Source: an uncultured Chlorobiales bacterium (GTDB lineage Bacteria > Bacteroidota > Chlorobiia > Chlorobiales > Thermochlorobacteraceae). Taken from it: 10,139 nucleotides of DNA. The DNA lies in NCBI GenBank assembly GCA_937959145.1, contig CALGMC010000130.1, positions 1 through 10,139 on the forward strand. Reading direction: 5' to 3'. The translations under genes and the position numbers were made by a program. Below, one piece after another: positions 1 through 7,311 of the stretch (position 1 is the first letter of the stretch; every line of letters starts with the position of its first letter). The notes under the pieces were generated by a model. The model worked only from the letters and a program-made list of their open reading frames with translations, was not told where the DNA came from and did no database searches.

Positions 1-741
1 TTCCCAAATAATTTTCTTCGACATTTTGGATTTGCCGACGGTTCTATCGATGAACACAATCGGAATTTCTTTGATGCGAAATCCGCGATGCCAAGTTTTG
101 AAGTTCATTTCAATTTGAAACGAGTAGCCGCCGCTTCGGACATTATCCAAGTCTAAGGTCTCGAGCACTTCACGGCGGAAGAGTTTGAATCCGCCCGTTG
201 GGTCTTGAATCGGCATGCCAGTGATGATGCGCGTGTAGAGGCTTGCGCCAACAGAGAGAAACAAGCGCGAGAGCGGCCAGTTGACGACATTAGCGACAGA
301 GCCAACATAGCGCGAGCCAATCACTAAATCGGCTTCTTTAATGGCAGAAAGAAAAAGCGGAATCATGCGTGGGTCGTGAGAAAGGTCGGCGTCCATTTCC
401 ATCACGAAGTCGTAGCCATGCTCGAGGGCAAACTTGAATCCGCGCACGTAAGCCGTTCCAAGCCCCTGTTTGCCTTCGCGCTCAACGAGATGCACGCGCG
501 TGTTTTGCGCGGAAATTTCTCTGACTACATCGGCAGTGCCATCGGGCGAGTTATCATCAACGACCAAGACATCGACATCGGGCAATTCCAAACTGAAAAT
601 AATTTCTAACACAAGGCGAATGTTTTCTGCCTCGTTGTAGGTGGGGATAATGACCAGCGTTTTACCTTCTGCTAAATCTTGCACAGGCGGAAGCGAAAAG
701 CCGATGGTCGAGAGTTGAGAAAAGTTTTTAATTGATGTCAT
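1..741 (-). CDS. Polyprenol monophosphomannose synthase-type glycosyltransferase (GT2), C-terminus cut by window edge
   Basis: 247 codons are readable from the ATG at 741 to the window edge with no stop. The protein is a GT-A fold family 2 glycosyltransferase. It has IIPTYNE (residues 31-37), the VVDDNSPDG nucleotide-sugar motif (60-68), the metal-binding DAD (117-119), GSRY (142-145), DPTGGFKLF (180-188) and the late DRTVGKSKM block (232-240). This set is typical of DPM1/Ppm1 enzymes, which move mannose from GDP-mannose to a polyprenyl phosphate at the inner membrane; the donor and acceptor are inferred from the family. No transmembrane segment is visible, so it resembles the soluble catalytic form. 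The family is usually about 240-260 residues, so only a few codons should be missing. About 27 residues precede the fold. An in-frame ATG at 786 would add 15 more, and neither start has a convincing ribosome-binding site. It follows the terminator of the ATPase gene and so is probably transcribed separately. Confidence 0.88.
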   Translation of the reverse strand, partial: MTSIKNFSQLSTIGFSLPPVQDLAEGKTLVIIPTYNEAENIRLVLEIIFSLELPDVDVLVVDDNSPDGTADVVREISAQNTRVHLVEREGKQGLGTAYVRGFKFALEHGYDFVMEMDADLSHDPRMIPLFLSAIKEADLVIGSRYVGSVANVVNWPLSRLFLSVGASLYTRIITGMPIQDPTGGFKLFRREVLETLDLDNVRSGGYSFQIEMNFKTWHRGFRIKEIPIVFIDRTVGKSKMSKKIIWE

Positions 742-841
742 TTCTGAATGCGGCGTCTGTTCGCGAACCCTTTGGAAAAAAAGCATTTTTAGATTCACAT
801 ACAAGTTTATGCACAAGCAAGGTTTCAGCGCGCATAATTAA

Positions 842-879
842 AAAGGCAAACACGTTTCATTGAAAACCTGTTTGCCTTT
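842..879 (-). terminator. Intrinsic terminator of the ABC ATPase gene
   Basis: A perfect 11-bp inverted repeat (AAAGGCAAACA at 842-852, complement at 869-879) encloses 16 nt, in which a further GTTT/AAAC pairing (854-857 with 864-867) can stack. Read on the minus strand, the second arm ends in a run of five T (844-840) followed by AATTA. It lies about 40 bp beyond the ATPase stop codon. The plus-strand side has no T tract, so it should act only on minus-strand transcription. Confidence 0.8.
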
Positions 880-921
880 CAAACGATGAAGAAAAGAACA
901 TAAACCTCTTGCGTGCAAGTT

Positions 922-2037
922 TCAGGTGAGTGCTTTTTCGGTTTGTTTGTCGAAGAAGTGCACTTTTTCGGTGTTCAATTCAAATTCAAATTCTGTTCCA
1001 ACCTCGGGCACTTTGCGCGCGTCGATGCGGGCAACGAACTGTCCGTTATCTGCCGCACTTGGGAGGTTGAAGTAAAGAAAAATTTCGTTGCCCATCGGCT
1101 CAACGACTTCTAAATTTAATTTCCCTTTTACGCCTGTTGCGACCCGCTTTTGAGAAGCATCGTAAATATCTTCGGGACGAATGCCGAGCGTTACTTCTTT
1201 ACCCGCGTGCATTTCTAATTTCTTCGCCAAGTGTTCAGGCAACTGAAACTCTAACTTTCCCGATTTATCTCTGAACGCAAGGACTCCGTTTTTGTAAAGT
1301 GCTCCTTCAATAAAATTCATCGCGGGGCTTCCGATGAAGCCTGCCACAAACCGATTGACGGGGTGATTGTAGAGATTGAGCGGCGTATCAATTTGCTGAA
1401 TAAACCCATCTTTCATCACGACGATTCTATCTGCCATCGTCATGGCTTCGACTTGGTCGTGCGTTACATAAATCATCGTGGAGCCGAGCATTTTGTGAAG
1501 GCGCGAAATTTCGGTGCGTGTGTGAACGCGCATTTTGGCATCAAGGTTGGAAAGCGGCTCATCGAAGAGAAACACTTTCGGCTTGCGCACAATCGCTCTG
1601 CCAAGCGCGACGCGCTGACGCTGACCGCCTGAAAGGGCTTTGGGTTTTCGGTCGAGGTATTGGGTTAATCCGAGGATTCGTGCGGCTTCATCGACACGGC
1701 GTTTGATTTCATCTTTGGGATACTTGCGCAGTTCCAATCCAAATGCCATGTTTTCAAACACCGACATGTGCGGGTAGAGCGCGTAGTTTTGAAACACCAT
1801 CGCAATGTCGCGGTCTTTGGGTGGCACGTCGTTCATTTTCGCCCCGTCGATAAGCAAGTCGCCTGCTGTGATTTCTTCCAATCCTGCAATCATTCTCAGC
1901 GTCGTGGATTTGCCGCACCCCGAAGGACCGACCAGCACGACGAACTCTTTATCATTCACTTCAAGGTTGAAATTGTGGACGGTCTTTACACCGCCTTCAT
2001 AGACTTTCTCGACGTTATTTAGAACGACGCTTGCCAT
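922..2037 (-). CDS. Sugar ABC transporter ATP-binding protein, MalK/UgpC/MsmK type
   Basis: This 371-aa ATPase is expected to power import of a sugar or glycerol-phosphate through the inner membrane. The nucleotide-binding domain is complete: Walker A GPSGCGKST (37-45), Q-loop Gln83, signature LSGGQ (135-139) followed by RQR, Walker B VFLFDEP (155-161), D-loop SNLD (163-166) and switch His193. The stretch after about residue 235 is the regulatory OB-fold (TOBE) region typical of MalK/UgpC, including LGIRPED. Length matches the subfamily (about 360-380 aa). No permease or binding-protein gene lies beside it in this window. It may therefore serve transporters encoded elsewhere, as the multi-task ATPase MsmK does; this is inference. 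The exact sugar cannot be told from the sequence. The ATG at 2037 begins a MASV start usual for the family but has no clear Shine-Dalgarno sequence. A terminator follows the gene, and a possible promoter and palindrome precede it. Confidence 0.93.
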   Translation of the reverse strand: MASVVLNNVEKVYEGGVKTVHNFNLEVNDKEFVVLVGPSGCGKSTTLRMIAGLEEITAGDLLIDGAKMNDVPPKDRDIAMVFQNYALYPHMSVFENMAFGLELRKYPKDEIKRRVDEAARILGLTQYLDRKPKALSGGQRQRVALGRAIVRKPKVFLFDEPLSNLDAKMRVHTRTEISRLHKMLGSTMIYVTHDQVEAMTMADRIVVMKDGFIQQIDTPLNLYNHPVNRFVAGFIGSPAMNFIEGALYKNGVLAFRDKSGKLEFQLPEHLAKKLEMHAGKEVTLGIRPEDIYDASQKRVATGVKGKLNLEVVEPMGNEIFLYFNLPSAADNGQFVARIDARKVPEVGTEFEFELNTEKVHFFDKQTEKALT

Positions 2038-2063
2038 AGAAAAACGACATTGGAAAAAAGGTT

Positions 2064-2077
2064 ATTGAAGCTTCAAT
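2064..2077. promoter_or_regulatory. 14-bp perfect palindrome, operator candidate upstream of the ABC ATPase
   Basis: ATTGAAGCTTCAAT reads the same on both strands. It lies 8 bp downstream of the possible -10 box and 26 bp before the ATPase start codon. This is where a repressor of a transport gene would bind to block transcription. The regulator is unknown and none is encoded nearby. Confidence 0.3.
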
Positions 2078-2084
2078 CTGCCTG

Positions 2085-2112
2085 AATATACACACGCATT
2101 TTTTCGTTGCAA
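2085..2112 (-). promoter_or_regulatory. Possible sigma70-like promoter of the ABC ATPase gene
   Basis: On the minus strand TTGCAA (2112-2107) and TATATT (2090-2085) are separated by 16 bp, about 50 bp upstream of the ATPase start codon. Both boxes are close to the sigma70 consensus. If real, the ATPase can be transcribed independently of the transglycosylase gene that ends at 2124. This is motif reading only. Confidence 0.35.
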
Positions 2113-2123
2113 ATCCAACGCAA

Positions 2124-3734
2124 TTAGTTGCTTCTTTTTTTTGAAGCAGATGCCGTTGACTTCTTGTAGGTTTTGGTGCGTTTGTATCGGCGTCCGTAGC
2201 GCATTGCCGACGCGCTGTCGTCGCTCAAATCGGCTCTTGAAAACGAATATTCTTTGGCAGCTTCTGCATTCACCGGAATCATCAATACTGCGCCTTTTTG
2301 GAGCGTCCAACTTTTGAGTTCGTTAAAGACGTAAAGCTCGTTGGCGTCGACTTGATGCTTTTTTGCTAAGGCTTTTACCGATTCGCCGCCGCGTGCTTTG
2401 TGCGCAATGAAGTGTTTGCGCTCGGAAGGCGGCAAGTGCGTCATGGCGATTTCAATATCGTTTAGTCTGTCCAGCGGCACAACGAGCGGATAGTTGTCGT
2501 AAGCCGGAGGCGTCATGCCCTTGACGAGTTCAGGATTGAGCATCACCAATGTATCGAGCGAAATGCGCGAATAGTGTGCAATCGTTGAAAGCGCGACGCC
2601 CTGCGGCACAGGAAATTTGACAATTGGAATTGGCTCTTTATAGCGTATCGGTTCAAAGCCGAACCGTTCAGGGTTCATGGCGATAATGGTGGCGGCAACA
2701 AAGCGTGGCGCATATTCCTTCGTTTCGCGTCGGAAGTATTTGCGCACCTTCCAAAAATCTTTGGACTTGGCTTGTTTAATTGAGCGATTGACTTTACCGC
2801 CACCGGCGTTGTAGGCGGAAAGTGCTAAATACCAATCGTCGTAAGTTTCATAAAGGCTTTTGAGAAAGCGCATCGAGGCGCGGGTTGATTTTTCAAGATT
2901 GCGCCGTTCATCAAACCATTGATTGCCCTCGAGGTCATATAGTTTTCCTGTTGGCTTAATGAACTGCCACATGCCGAGTGCGTTGGCGCGGCTGTGTGCG
3001 TGCGGATTGACACCGCTTTCAACAATGGAAAGGTTGATGATTTCGGGCGGCATACCTTCTTCGGCAATGATGCGCTCGACCATCGGAAAGTAAATTTCGG
3101 CGCGTTTCAAATAGCGTTGAAAATGCTCCTTGTGGCGCGTGCTGAAATAGGTGATGAACTTTTTGACTTCATCGTTGAGCTCCATCGGAATGGTCGTTTT
3201 CGGCATAATGAATCCCAAAAACTTGCTTTCGTCGACCGTAATTTCATCAACTTTTCCGAAGAGGCGTTCATGAATGGCGAGTGCGGGATTGTCGCTGTCC
3301 AATGCGCCGAGCGGCTGAATGTATCGGTGGTAAGTTTGAAGCGCGTAAAAGGCTAATCCGCACAAGGTTGAATCGGTTTCGCATTTGTCGCTTTCAGCAA
3401 GTTCGTTGATGAGCTCGAGGACTTGGTCGAGGGAAATGCGTGCCGAATCGCGAGATGTATTGATTTGGCTTAATGCTAAGTCATAAAGTCTGCTGGCTTC
3501 GGCGATTTTGCCTTTGCGCTTGCGGGCGGCTTCGCGCAGTTCGGCTTCTTTGAGCCTGATGGCTTCGATTGAGTCGCTTTGCGCCAAAAGTGCGAGCGAA
3601 TCGAGTGTGTGCAGGGAATCCGCTTTATCTTTAATTGCGACGGGGTGAATCGCGTCTTTTGAAGATGAACAGCCCACTGTTAATATGCCACTTAAACACA
3701 ACATTAGCCAAACACCTTTGACCAAGATTTTCAT
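2124..3734 (-). CDS. Membrane-bound lytic murein transglycosylase, MltD-like lipoprotein (SLT domain + LysM-like repeats)
   Basis: This enzyme is expected to cleave the MurNAc-GlcNAc bond of peptidoglycan, forming 1,6-anhydro ends, while tethered to the outer membrane. I chose the ATG at 3734, giving 536 aa, because it places a lipoprotein signal at the N-terminus: MKILVKG, a hydrophobic core, then LTVGC with the lipidated Cys at 22. An in-frame ATG at 3821 would bury this signal behind 29 residues. A charged helical stretch follows. The SLT domain (about 215-360) has catalytic Glu239 in SIVESG, GMWQF (254-258) and SAYNAGGGKV (306-315). Two LysM-like peptidoglycan-binding regions follow, at about 375-421 and 442-488; their assignment is less certain. 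The last 25 residues are very rich in Lys and Arg. The domain order matches MltD. It lies upstream of the ABC ATPase on the same strand with an 86-bp gap and is divergent from the nuclease gene. Confidence 0.9.
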   Translation of the reverse strand: MKILVKGVWLMLCLSGILTVGCSSSKDAIHPVAIKDKADSLHTLDSLALLAQSDSIEAIRLKEAELREAARKRKGKIAEASRLYDLALSQINTSRDSARISLDQVLELINELAESDKCETDSTLCGLAFYALQTYHRYIQPLGALDSDNPALAIHERLFGKVDEITVDESKFLGFIMPKTTIPMELNDEVKKFITYFSTRHKEHFQRYLKRAEIYFPMVERIIAEEGMPPEIINLSIVESGVNPHAHSRANALGMWQFIKPTGKLYDLEGNQWFDERRNLEKSTRASMRFLKSLYETYDDWYLALSAYNAGGGKVNRSIKQAKSKDFWKVRKYFRRETKEYAPRFVAATIIAMNPERFGFEPIRYKEPIPIVKFPVPQGVALSTIAHYSRISLDTLVMLNPELVKGMTPPAYDNYPLVVPLDRLNDIEIAMTHLPPSERKHFIAHKARGGESVKALAKKHQVDANELYVFNELKSWTLQKGAVLMIPVNAEAAKEYSFSRADLSDDSASAMRYGRRYKRTKTYKKSTASASKKRSN

Positions 3735-3987
3735 GCCGTCTTTGATTTTTGAAAGTTGTTTTTTGAAATTTGATTCCGAAGATACGCCAGCCACAATGTT
3801 TTTTCCGAAACAAATTTTCACAATAAACGCTCACGATAAATTTTTCACGCTCTCATGCAAGAGATGGAATGAGGCTCGCACGTTTTGTTTTTGTTTCATT
3901 TGCTTTATCTTCAATTTGCTTTCACAAAACAGCGTGCGCGTTGGTCGCAGTTTACAAATTCATGGAATTTCTCTCGATTTATTTGAT
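3735..3987. other. Divergent intergenic region with no supported gene
   Basis: These 253 bp separate the transglycosylase (leftward) from the nuclease operon (rightward) and must hold promoters for both. The region is AT-rich. A plus-strand TTTTGT then TATCTT pair (near 3890-3920, 17-bp spacing) could be a weak promoter, but I am not sure of it. The open frame that extends the nuclease upstream across this region has a composition unlike protein and conserves nothing recognisable. Confidence 0.5.
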
Positions 3988-4581
3988 ATGAAAAAAGTTC
4001 AAGTCGATATTCTTGGTCTTTCGACCAGCCCGCAAAACAATGGCGCATATGCCTTGATTTTGCATGAAATTGGTGGCAAGCGCAAGTTGCCGATTATCAT
4101 CGGCAGTTTTGAAGCGCAAGCGATTGCCTTGAAGCTTGAAAACATCAAAGCCCCGCGTCCGTTTACGCACGACCTTGTGCGGAGCATTGCAGAAACTTTC
4201 AGCATTACGGTTACGGAGGTCGTCATCGATGAATTGAAGAACGAGACATTTTATGCAAAAGTGGTTTGCGAAATGTCGGGCGTGGTTCAAGAAATCGATG
4301 CGCGCCCAAGCGACGCGATTGCGATTGCAGTTCGATGCGATGCGCCCATTTTCGTTTCCGACGAAGTGATGAACGAGGCGGGCATTGTTGATGAAAAACA
4401 GAGCGAGCAAGTCGGGTTCGTTGGTGCCGAGCGCAAGCAGGAATCGCAAGTTCGTTCAAGCACGCCGCTGTCAAAACTCGATGAACTCAATGAAAAATTG
4501 AGCGAAGCCATTTCCAAAGAAGATTATGAAAAAGCGGCGCGGATTCGTGACGAAATCAGCAAACTGAAAAACAAAGGCTAA
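3988..4581 (+). CDS. Bifunctional nuclease family protein (DUF151/BFN domain) with C-terminal UVR motif
   Basis: This is a 197-aa protein. The BFN domain fills residues 1-135, with LPIIIGSFEAQAIAL (34-48), RPFTHDL (57-63), DARPSDAIAIAVR (104-116) and PIFVSDEVM (120-128), all signatures of the DUF151 family. A linker rich in Gln, Ser and Glu leads to a UVR motif (164-196, LDELNEKL then DYEKAARIRDEI), the UvrB/UvrC-type helical hairpin used for protein contact. The family includes Thermotoga TM0160 and the plant BBD nucleases, which have reported RNase and DNase activity; the cellular role in bacteria is unclear. The start at 3988 opens directly with the conserved domain (MKKVQVDILGLS). A longer frame from 3685 is rejected because its first 101 residues look non-coding. 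There is no clear Shine-Dalgarno sequence. It is the first gene of a probable four-gene plus-strand operon. Confidence 0.92.
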   Translation: MKKVQVDILGLSTSPQNNGAYALILHEIGGKRKLPIIIGSFEAQAIALKLENIKAPRPFTHDLVRSIAETFSITVTEVVIDELKNETFYAKVVCEMSGVVQEIDARPSDAIAIAVRCDAPIFVSDEVMNEAGIVDEKQSEQVGFVGAERKQESQVRSSTPLSKLDELNEKLSEAISKEDYEKAARIRDEISKLKNKG

Positions 4582-4637
4582 TCTATGCGCACCCTTGTTG
4601 ATTCAAACCGTCTTTAATTCTCAATGTCTCTTTTTCA

Positions 4638-5618
4638 ATGATTGAAGTGCGTCCCTATGCGCCGTCAAACCGTGATGAATGGGATAACTTCGTTCTGCAA
4701 TCCAACAACGGCACGATTTTTCATCTTCAGCGTTTTTTTTCGTATCACCCCGACACACGATTTGAATTTCATCACTTGCTTTTTTACAGCGGCAGTCGGC
4801 TTCTCGCGCTTTTGCCCGCCGCTTTGACCGAAAACGGCACCTGCCTTGAATCGCCGATGGGCGCAAGCTACGGCGGGTTCGTTCTGCCTTGGGAGATGAA
4901 ATACGTCTTGAACGAGCATCTCGTTGACGCGCTTTTAGACTATGCTCAAAGGCAGGGATTCAAGAAAATTTTGCTCACGCACGCGCCGCCGATTTATCAA
5001 ACAAGGCTCTGTCAAGACATCGACTACGCGCTTGCCTTCAAAGGCTTCGATTTTGACCGTCATTACATTTCCCATGCGATTCATCTCGAGCCGCGCGAAA
5101 ATTTCTCGTCGCAATTTTCCGCCACCGCTCGCCGATACATTCATCAATGCGAGCGCAATTCCGACCTCTCCGTCCAACACTGCGAAGGCAACGAGGGATT
5201 TGACGAATTTTATCCGATTCTTCTTGACAACAAAGCACGGCACAACGCCAAGCCGACGCACTCGCTCGACGAACTTTACCGCCTTAAATCTCTTTTTCCC
5301 GATGCAATTCAACTTTTTCTTGTGCGATACAAGGGCAAAGCCATCGGCGGCTCGGTGATGTTTTTGTGCAATCCAAATGTCTCGCTTTGTTTTTACAACA
5401 TGCTCGATTACGAGTTCGAGAAATTGCACCCGATTCATCTTGTTATGAAGCATGTGGTCGAGTGGTCGATTAAGATAGGCTGTCGCTATGTGGATATTGG
5501 CGTCTCGCAAAATGTTCAGCATGAAAATCAAATGACGCCCGCATATTCGTTGATTGAGTTTAAGGAGAAGTTCGCCGCCAAAGGCGTTTTGAGAAGCACT
5601 TTCCGAAAAATTCTTTAA
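4638..5618 (+). CDS. FemAB/GNAT-like transferase (Acetyltransf_6 type)
   Basis: This 326-aa protein resembles the FemAB-related double-GNAT proteins seen in exopolysaccharide, envelope and peptidyl-transferase contexts. The N-terminal half carries W15, the NNGTIFHLQRFFSYHPDTRF region (23-42) and the SPMGASYGGFV loop (72-82). The C-terminal half carries YKGKAIGGSVMF (231-242), which is the GNAT cofactor-binding strand-turn, then YVDIGVS (284-290) and the closing FKEKFAAKG (308-316). There is no signal peptide or membrane segment, so it should be cytoplasmic. The acyl or aminoacyl donor and the acceptor cannot be told from sequence. The gap to the nuclease is 56 bp and to ispD 19 bp, which suggests cotranscription. 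The ATG at 4638 precedes the family motifs by the expected distance. A five-codon reading frame ends overlapping this start as ATGA. Confidence 0.78.
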   Translation: MIEVRPYAPSNRDEWDNFVLQSNNGTIFHLQRFFSYHPDTRFEFHHLLFYSGSRLLALLPAALTENGTCLESPMGASYGGFVLPWEMKYVLNEHLVDALLDYAQRQGFKKILLTHAPPIYQTRLCQDIDYALAFKGFDFDRHYISHAIHLEPRENFSSQFSATARRYIHQCERNSDLSVQHCEGNEGFDEFYPILLDNKARHNAKPTHSLDELYRLKSLFPDAIQLFLVRYKGKAIGGSVMFLCNPNVSLCFYNMLDYEFEKLHPIHLVMKHVVEWSIKIGCRYVDIGVSQNVQHENQMTPAYSLIEFKEKFAAKGVLRSTFRKIL

Positions 5619-5635
5619 GGGAAATTTCTTTAAGG
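5611..5635 (+). repeat. Tandem 10-bp direct repeat at the ispD ribosome-binding site
   Basis: TTCTTTAAGG occurs at 5611-5620 and again at 5626-5635, with a 15-bp period. The first copy contains the TAA stop of the upstream gene. The second ends in AAGG just before the ispD ATG at 5638. Both provide a Shine-Dalgarno-like AAGG, and the first copy's extended AAGGGA is 12-17 nt from the start codon. Confidence 0.5.
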
Positions 5636-5637
5636 TT

Positions 5638-6378
5638 ATGAACGCACTCGTCGTTATTGCCGCAGGCGGAATGGGAACGCGAATGAATTTGAAAGAAGGC
5701 GAAAGCAAACAGTATCTCAAACTCGGACGCTACCCTGTGTTGCATCATACTATCAAAGCCTTTGAAAGTTGTGCGTTTGTCTCGTCAATTGCGGTTGCAA
5801 CACCGCCGACTTACCTTTACGACCTTGTCCGACTGGTCAATCGCGCTCGATTCAAAAAGGTGCATCACTTCTTACAAGGCGGCAAAGAACGTCAGGATTC
5901 AATTTTCAACTGTATTGAAGTATTTACGGCGGTCTATCAAGCTATGCGTCCCGAAGTTCAACGCGACACGGTGATTTTAATTCACGATGGCGCACGCCCA
6001 CTCATTCAACCCTCTGAAATTGAACGCATTGCCAAAGACGCCCTGCACTTCGGTGCGGCAGTGCCCGCCACAAAGCCCAAAGACACGATTAAATTCATTG
6101 ACGCCTCAGGCGAATTTTTCGGCGAAACTCTTGACCGAAACCGATTGCGCCAAGTCCAAACCCCACAAGGCTTTCGCGCTGGATTGATTATCGAGGCACA
6201 TTTCAAAGCCAAAGCCGATTCGTTTTATGCCACCGACGACGCCGCACTTGTCGAGCGTTATTTCCCCGAACAAAAAATTAAAATCGTCGAAACAGGCTAC
6301 CACAACCTTAAACTCACAACGCCCGAAGACGTTGAAATCGCAAAAGCGATTATGAAACATCAATCTAAAACGGAGTAA
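5638..6378 (+). CDS. ispD: 2-C-methyl-D-erythritol 4-phosphate cytidylyltransferase
   Basis: IspD catalyses the third step of the MEP isoprenoid pathway: CTP plus methylerythritol phosphate gives CDP-methylerythritol and pyrophosphate, in the cytoplasm. The 246-aa sequence has the nucleotidyltransferase loop AAGGMGTRM (8-16) with SKQYLKLG (23-30), where Ser replaces the usual Pro before KQY. It also has GGKERQDSI (81-89), HDGARP (116-121), TKPKDTIK (145-152), QTPQGF (174-179), TDDAALVE (199-206) and NLKLTTPED (223-231). Length is slightly above the usual 225-240. The start lies 19 bp after the transferase gene. TAAGG sits only 2 nt before the ATG, as part of a 10-bp sequence repeated directly upstream. 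PyrB starts 6 bp downstream. Together with the polyprenyl-phosphate glycosyltransferase it touches isoprenoid carrier metabolism, though the two genes lie on opposite strands. Confidence 0.95.
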   Translation: MNALVVIAAGGMGTRMNLKEGESKQYLKLGRYPVLHHTIKAFESCAFVSSIAVATPPTYLYDLVRLVNRARFKKVHHFLQGGKERQDSIFNCIEVFTAVYQAMRPEVQRDTVILIHDGARPLIQPSEIERIAKDALHFGAAVPATKPKDTIKFIDASGEFFGETLDRNRLRQVQTPQGFRAGLIIEAHFKAKADSFYATDDAALVERYFPEQKIKIVETGYHNLKLTTPEDVEIAKAIMKHQSKTE

Positions 6379-6384
6379 CGGAAC

Positions 6385-7311
6385 ATGCGCCACTTGCTTG
6401 GACTTTACGGCGTTTCCGCCGACATCATCACGGCGATATTGGACGACGCGAATCGGTTTCTTCCTGCACTCCAACAATCGCCCTCACAAACCTTCAAGAC
6501 GCTTTCAGGCAAAACCGTTGCACTTTGCTTTTTTGAAAATTCAACCCGCACCCGAACATCATTTGACCTCGCCGTGCGTCGATTAGGCGCAGGCACGGTG
6601 AATTTCGCCGCGTCGACTTCGAGCGTGCAAAAAGGCGAAACGCTTTTGGACACGATTGCTAATCTTGAAGCGATGAACCTTGACGCCTTCGTCATTCGCC
6701 ACTCCGATTCTGGCGCGGCGCATCTTGTTGCCAAGCACACGAAATTGCCCGTTATCAATGCGGGCGATGGCGCACACGAACACCCCACCCAAGCCCTGCT
6801 CGACATGCTCACGCTTCGAAACACATTCGGAACGCTCTCAGGACTGCGCATTTTGATTATGGGCGACATTTTGCATAGCCGCGTCGCACGCTCTAACATC
6901 TTCGGATTGCGCACAATGGGCGCGAGCGTTTCGCTTTGCGCGCCGCCAACGCTCCTGCCCGCCAACATTGACGATTTCGGCGTAACGCTTTACACAAGCC
7001 TCGAGCAAGCCGTTCGCTCTTGCGACGCCGCTATTGTTTTGCGACTTCAACTCGAGCGCGAAACTGCGGGCTTTATTCCCTCTCTGCGCGAATACACCCG
7101 ATTCTTTTCGCTCACCAAAGACGTGCTTGCAAAGCGCGATAAAAAACTCTTCGTCTTGCACCCCGGTCCGATGAATCGCGAAGTAGAAATTTCAAGTGCC
7201 ATCGCTGATAGCCAACTTCACGACCACGCCTCTCACAGTTTGATTTTGGAACAAGTAACGAGCGGCGTCGCCGTGCGCATGGCGATTTTGCAAAAACTTC
7301 TTCTTAATTAG
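6385..7311 (+). CDS. pyrB: Aspartate carbamoyltransferase catalytic subunit
   Basis: PyrB condenses carbamoyl phosphate with aspartate to N-carbamoylaspartate, the committed step of pyrimidine synthesis. The 308-aa sequence has the carbamoyl phosphate motif STRTRTSF (53-60), the neighbouring-subunit loop SSVQKGE (79-85, Lys83), HEHPTQALLD (131-140), MGDILHSRVARSN (159-171), the aspartate-binding LRLQLER (219-225), HPGPMNRE (259-266) and SGVAVRMA (293-300). The aspartate motif RLQ distinguishes it from ornithine carbamoyltransferase. Length is normal (about 305-315). GGAG at 6372-6375, inside the end of ispD, sits 9 nt before the ATG and supports this start. No pyrI regulatory subunit follows, so feedback control by that partner is not shown here. 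All 20 Arg codons are CGN by my count, in contrast with the next genes. It is the last gene of the probable operon; I see no convincing terminator after it. Confidence 0.96.
   Translation: MRHLLGLYGVSADIITAILDDANRFLPALQQSPSQTFKTLSGKTVALCFFENSTRTRTSFDLAVRRLGAGTVNFAASTSSVQKGETLLDTIANLEAMNLDAFVIRHSDSGAAHLVAKHTKLPVINAGDGAHEHPTQALLDMLTLRNTFGTLSGLRILIMGDILHSRVARSNIFGLRTMGASVSLCAPPTLLPANIDDFGVTLYTSLEQAVRSCDAAIVLRLQLERETAGFIPSLREYTRFFSLTKDVLAKRDKKLFVLHPGPMNREVEISSAIADSQLHDHASHSLILEQVTSGVAVRMAILQKLLLN

Noticed and set aside
2129..2148. TGCTTC/GAAGCA hairpin with a T8 loop near the transglycosylase stop
   Set aside because: It is inside the coding sequence and is not followed by a T tract on the minus strand, so it is not a terminator.
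3735..3834. Start of the transglycosylase at 3821 instead of 3734
   Set aside because: The earlier ATG would place 29 mixed residues ahead of a clear lipoprotein signal sequence and Cys22 lipobox.
3685..3987. Upstream extension of the nuclease frame (101 residues before M at 3988)
   Set aside because: It overlaps the transglycosylase start on the other strand, has no recognisable domain, and the conserved BFN domain starts exactly at 3988.
4935..5720. 261-codon open frame on the minus strand, antisense to the transferase and ispD start
   Set aside because: It spans the junction of two well-supported plus-strand genes and shows no family motif; it is a by-product of codon bias.
6405..6968. 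187-codon antisense frame within pyrB
   Set aside because: PyrB is unmistakable on the plus strand and the antisense product has no recognisable feature.
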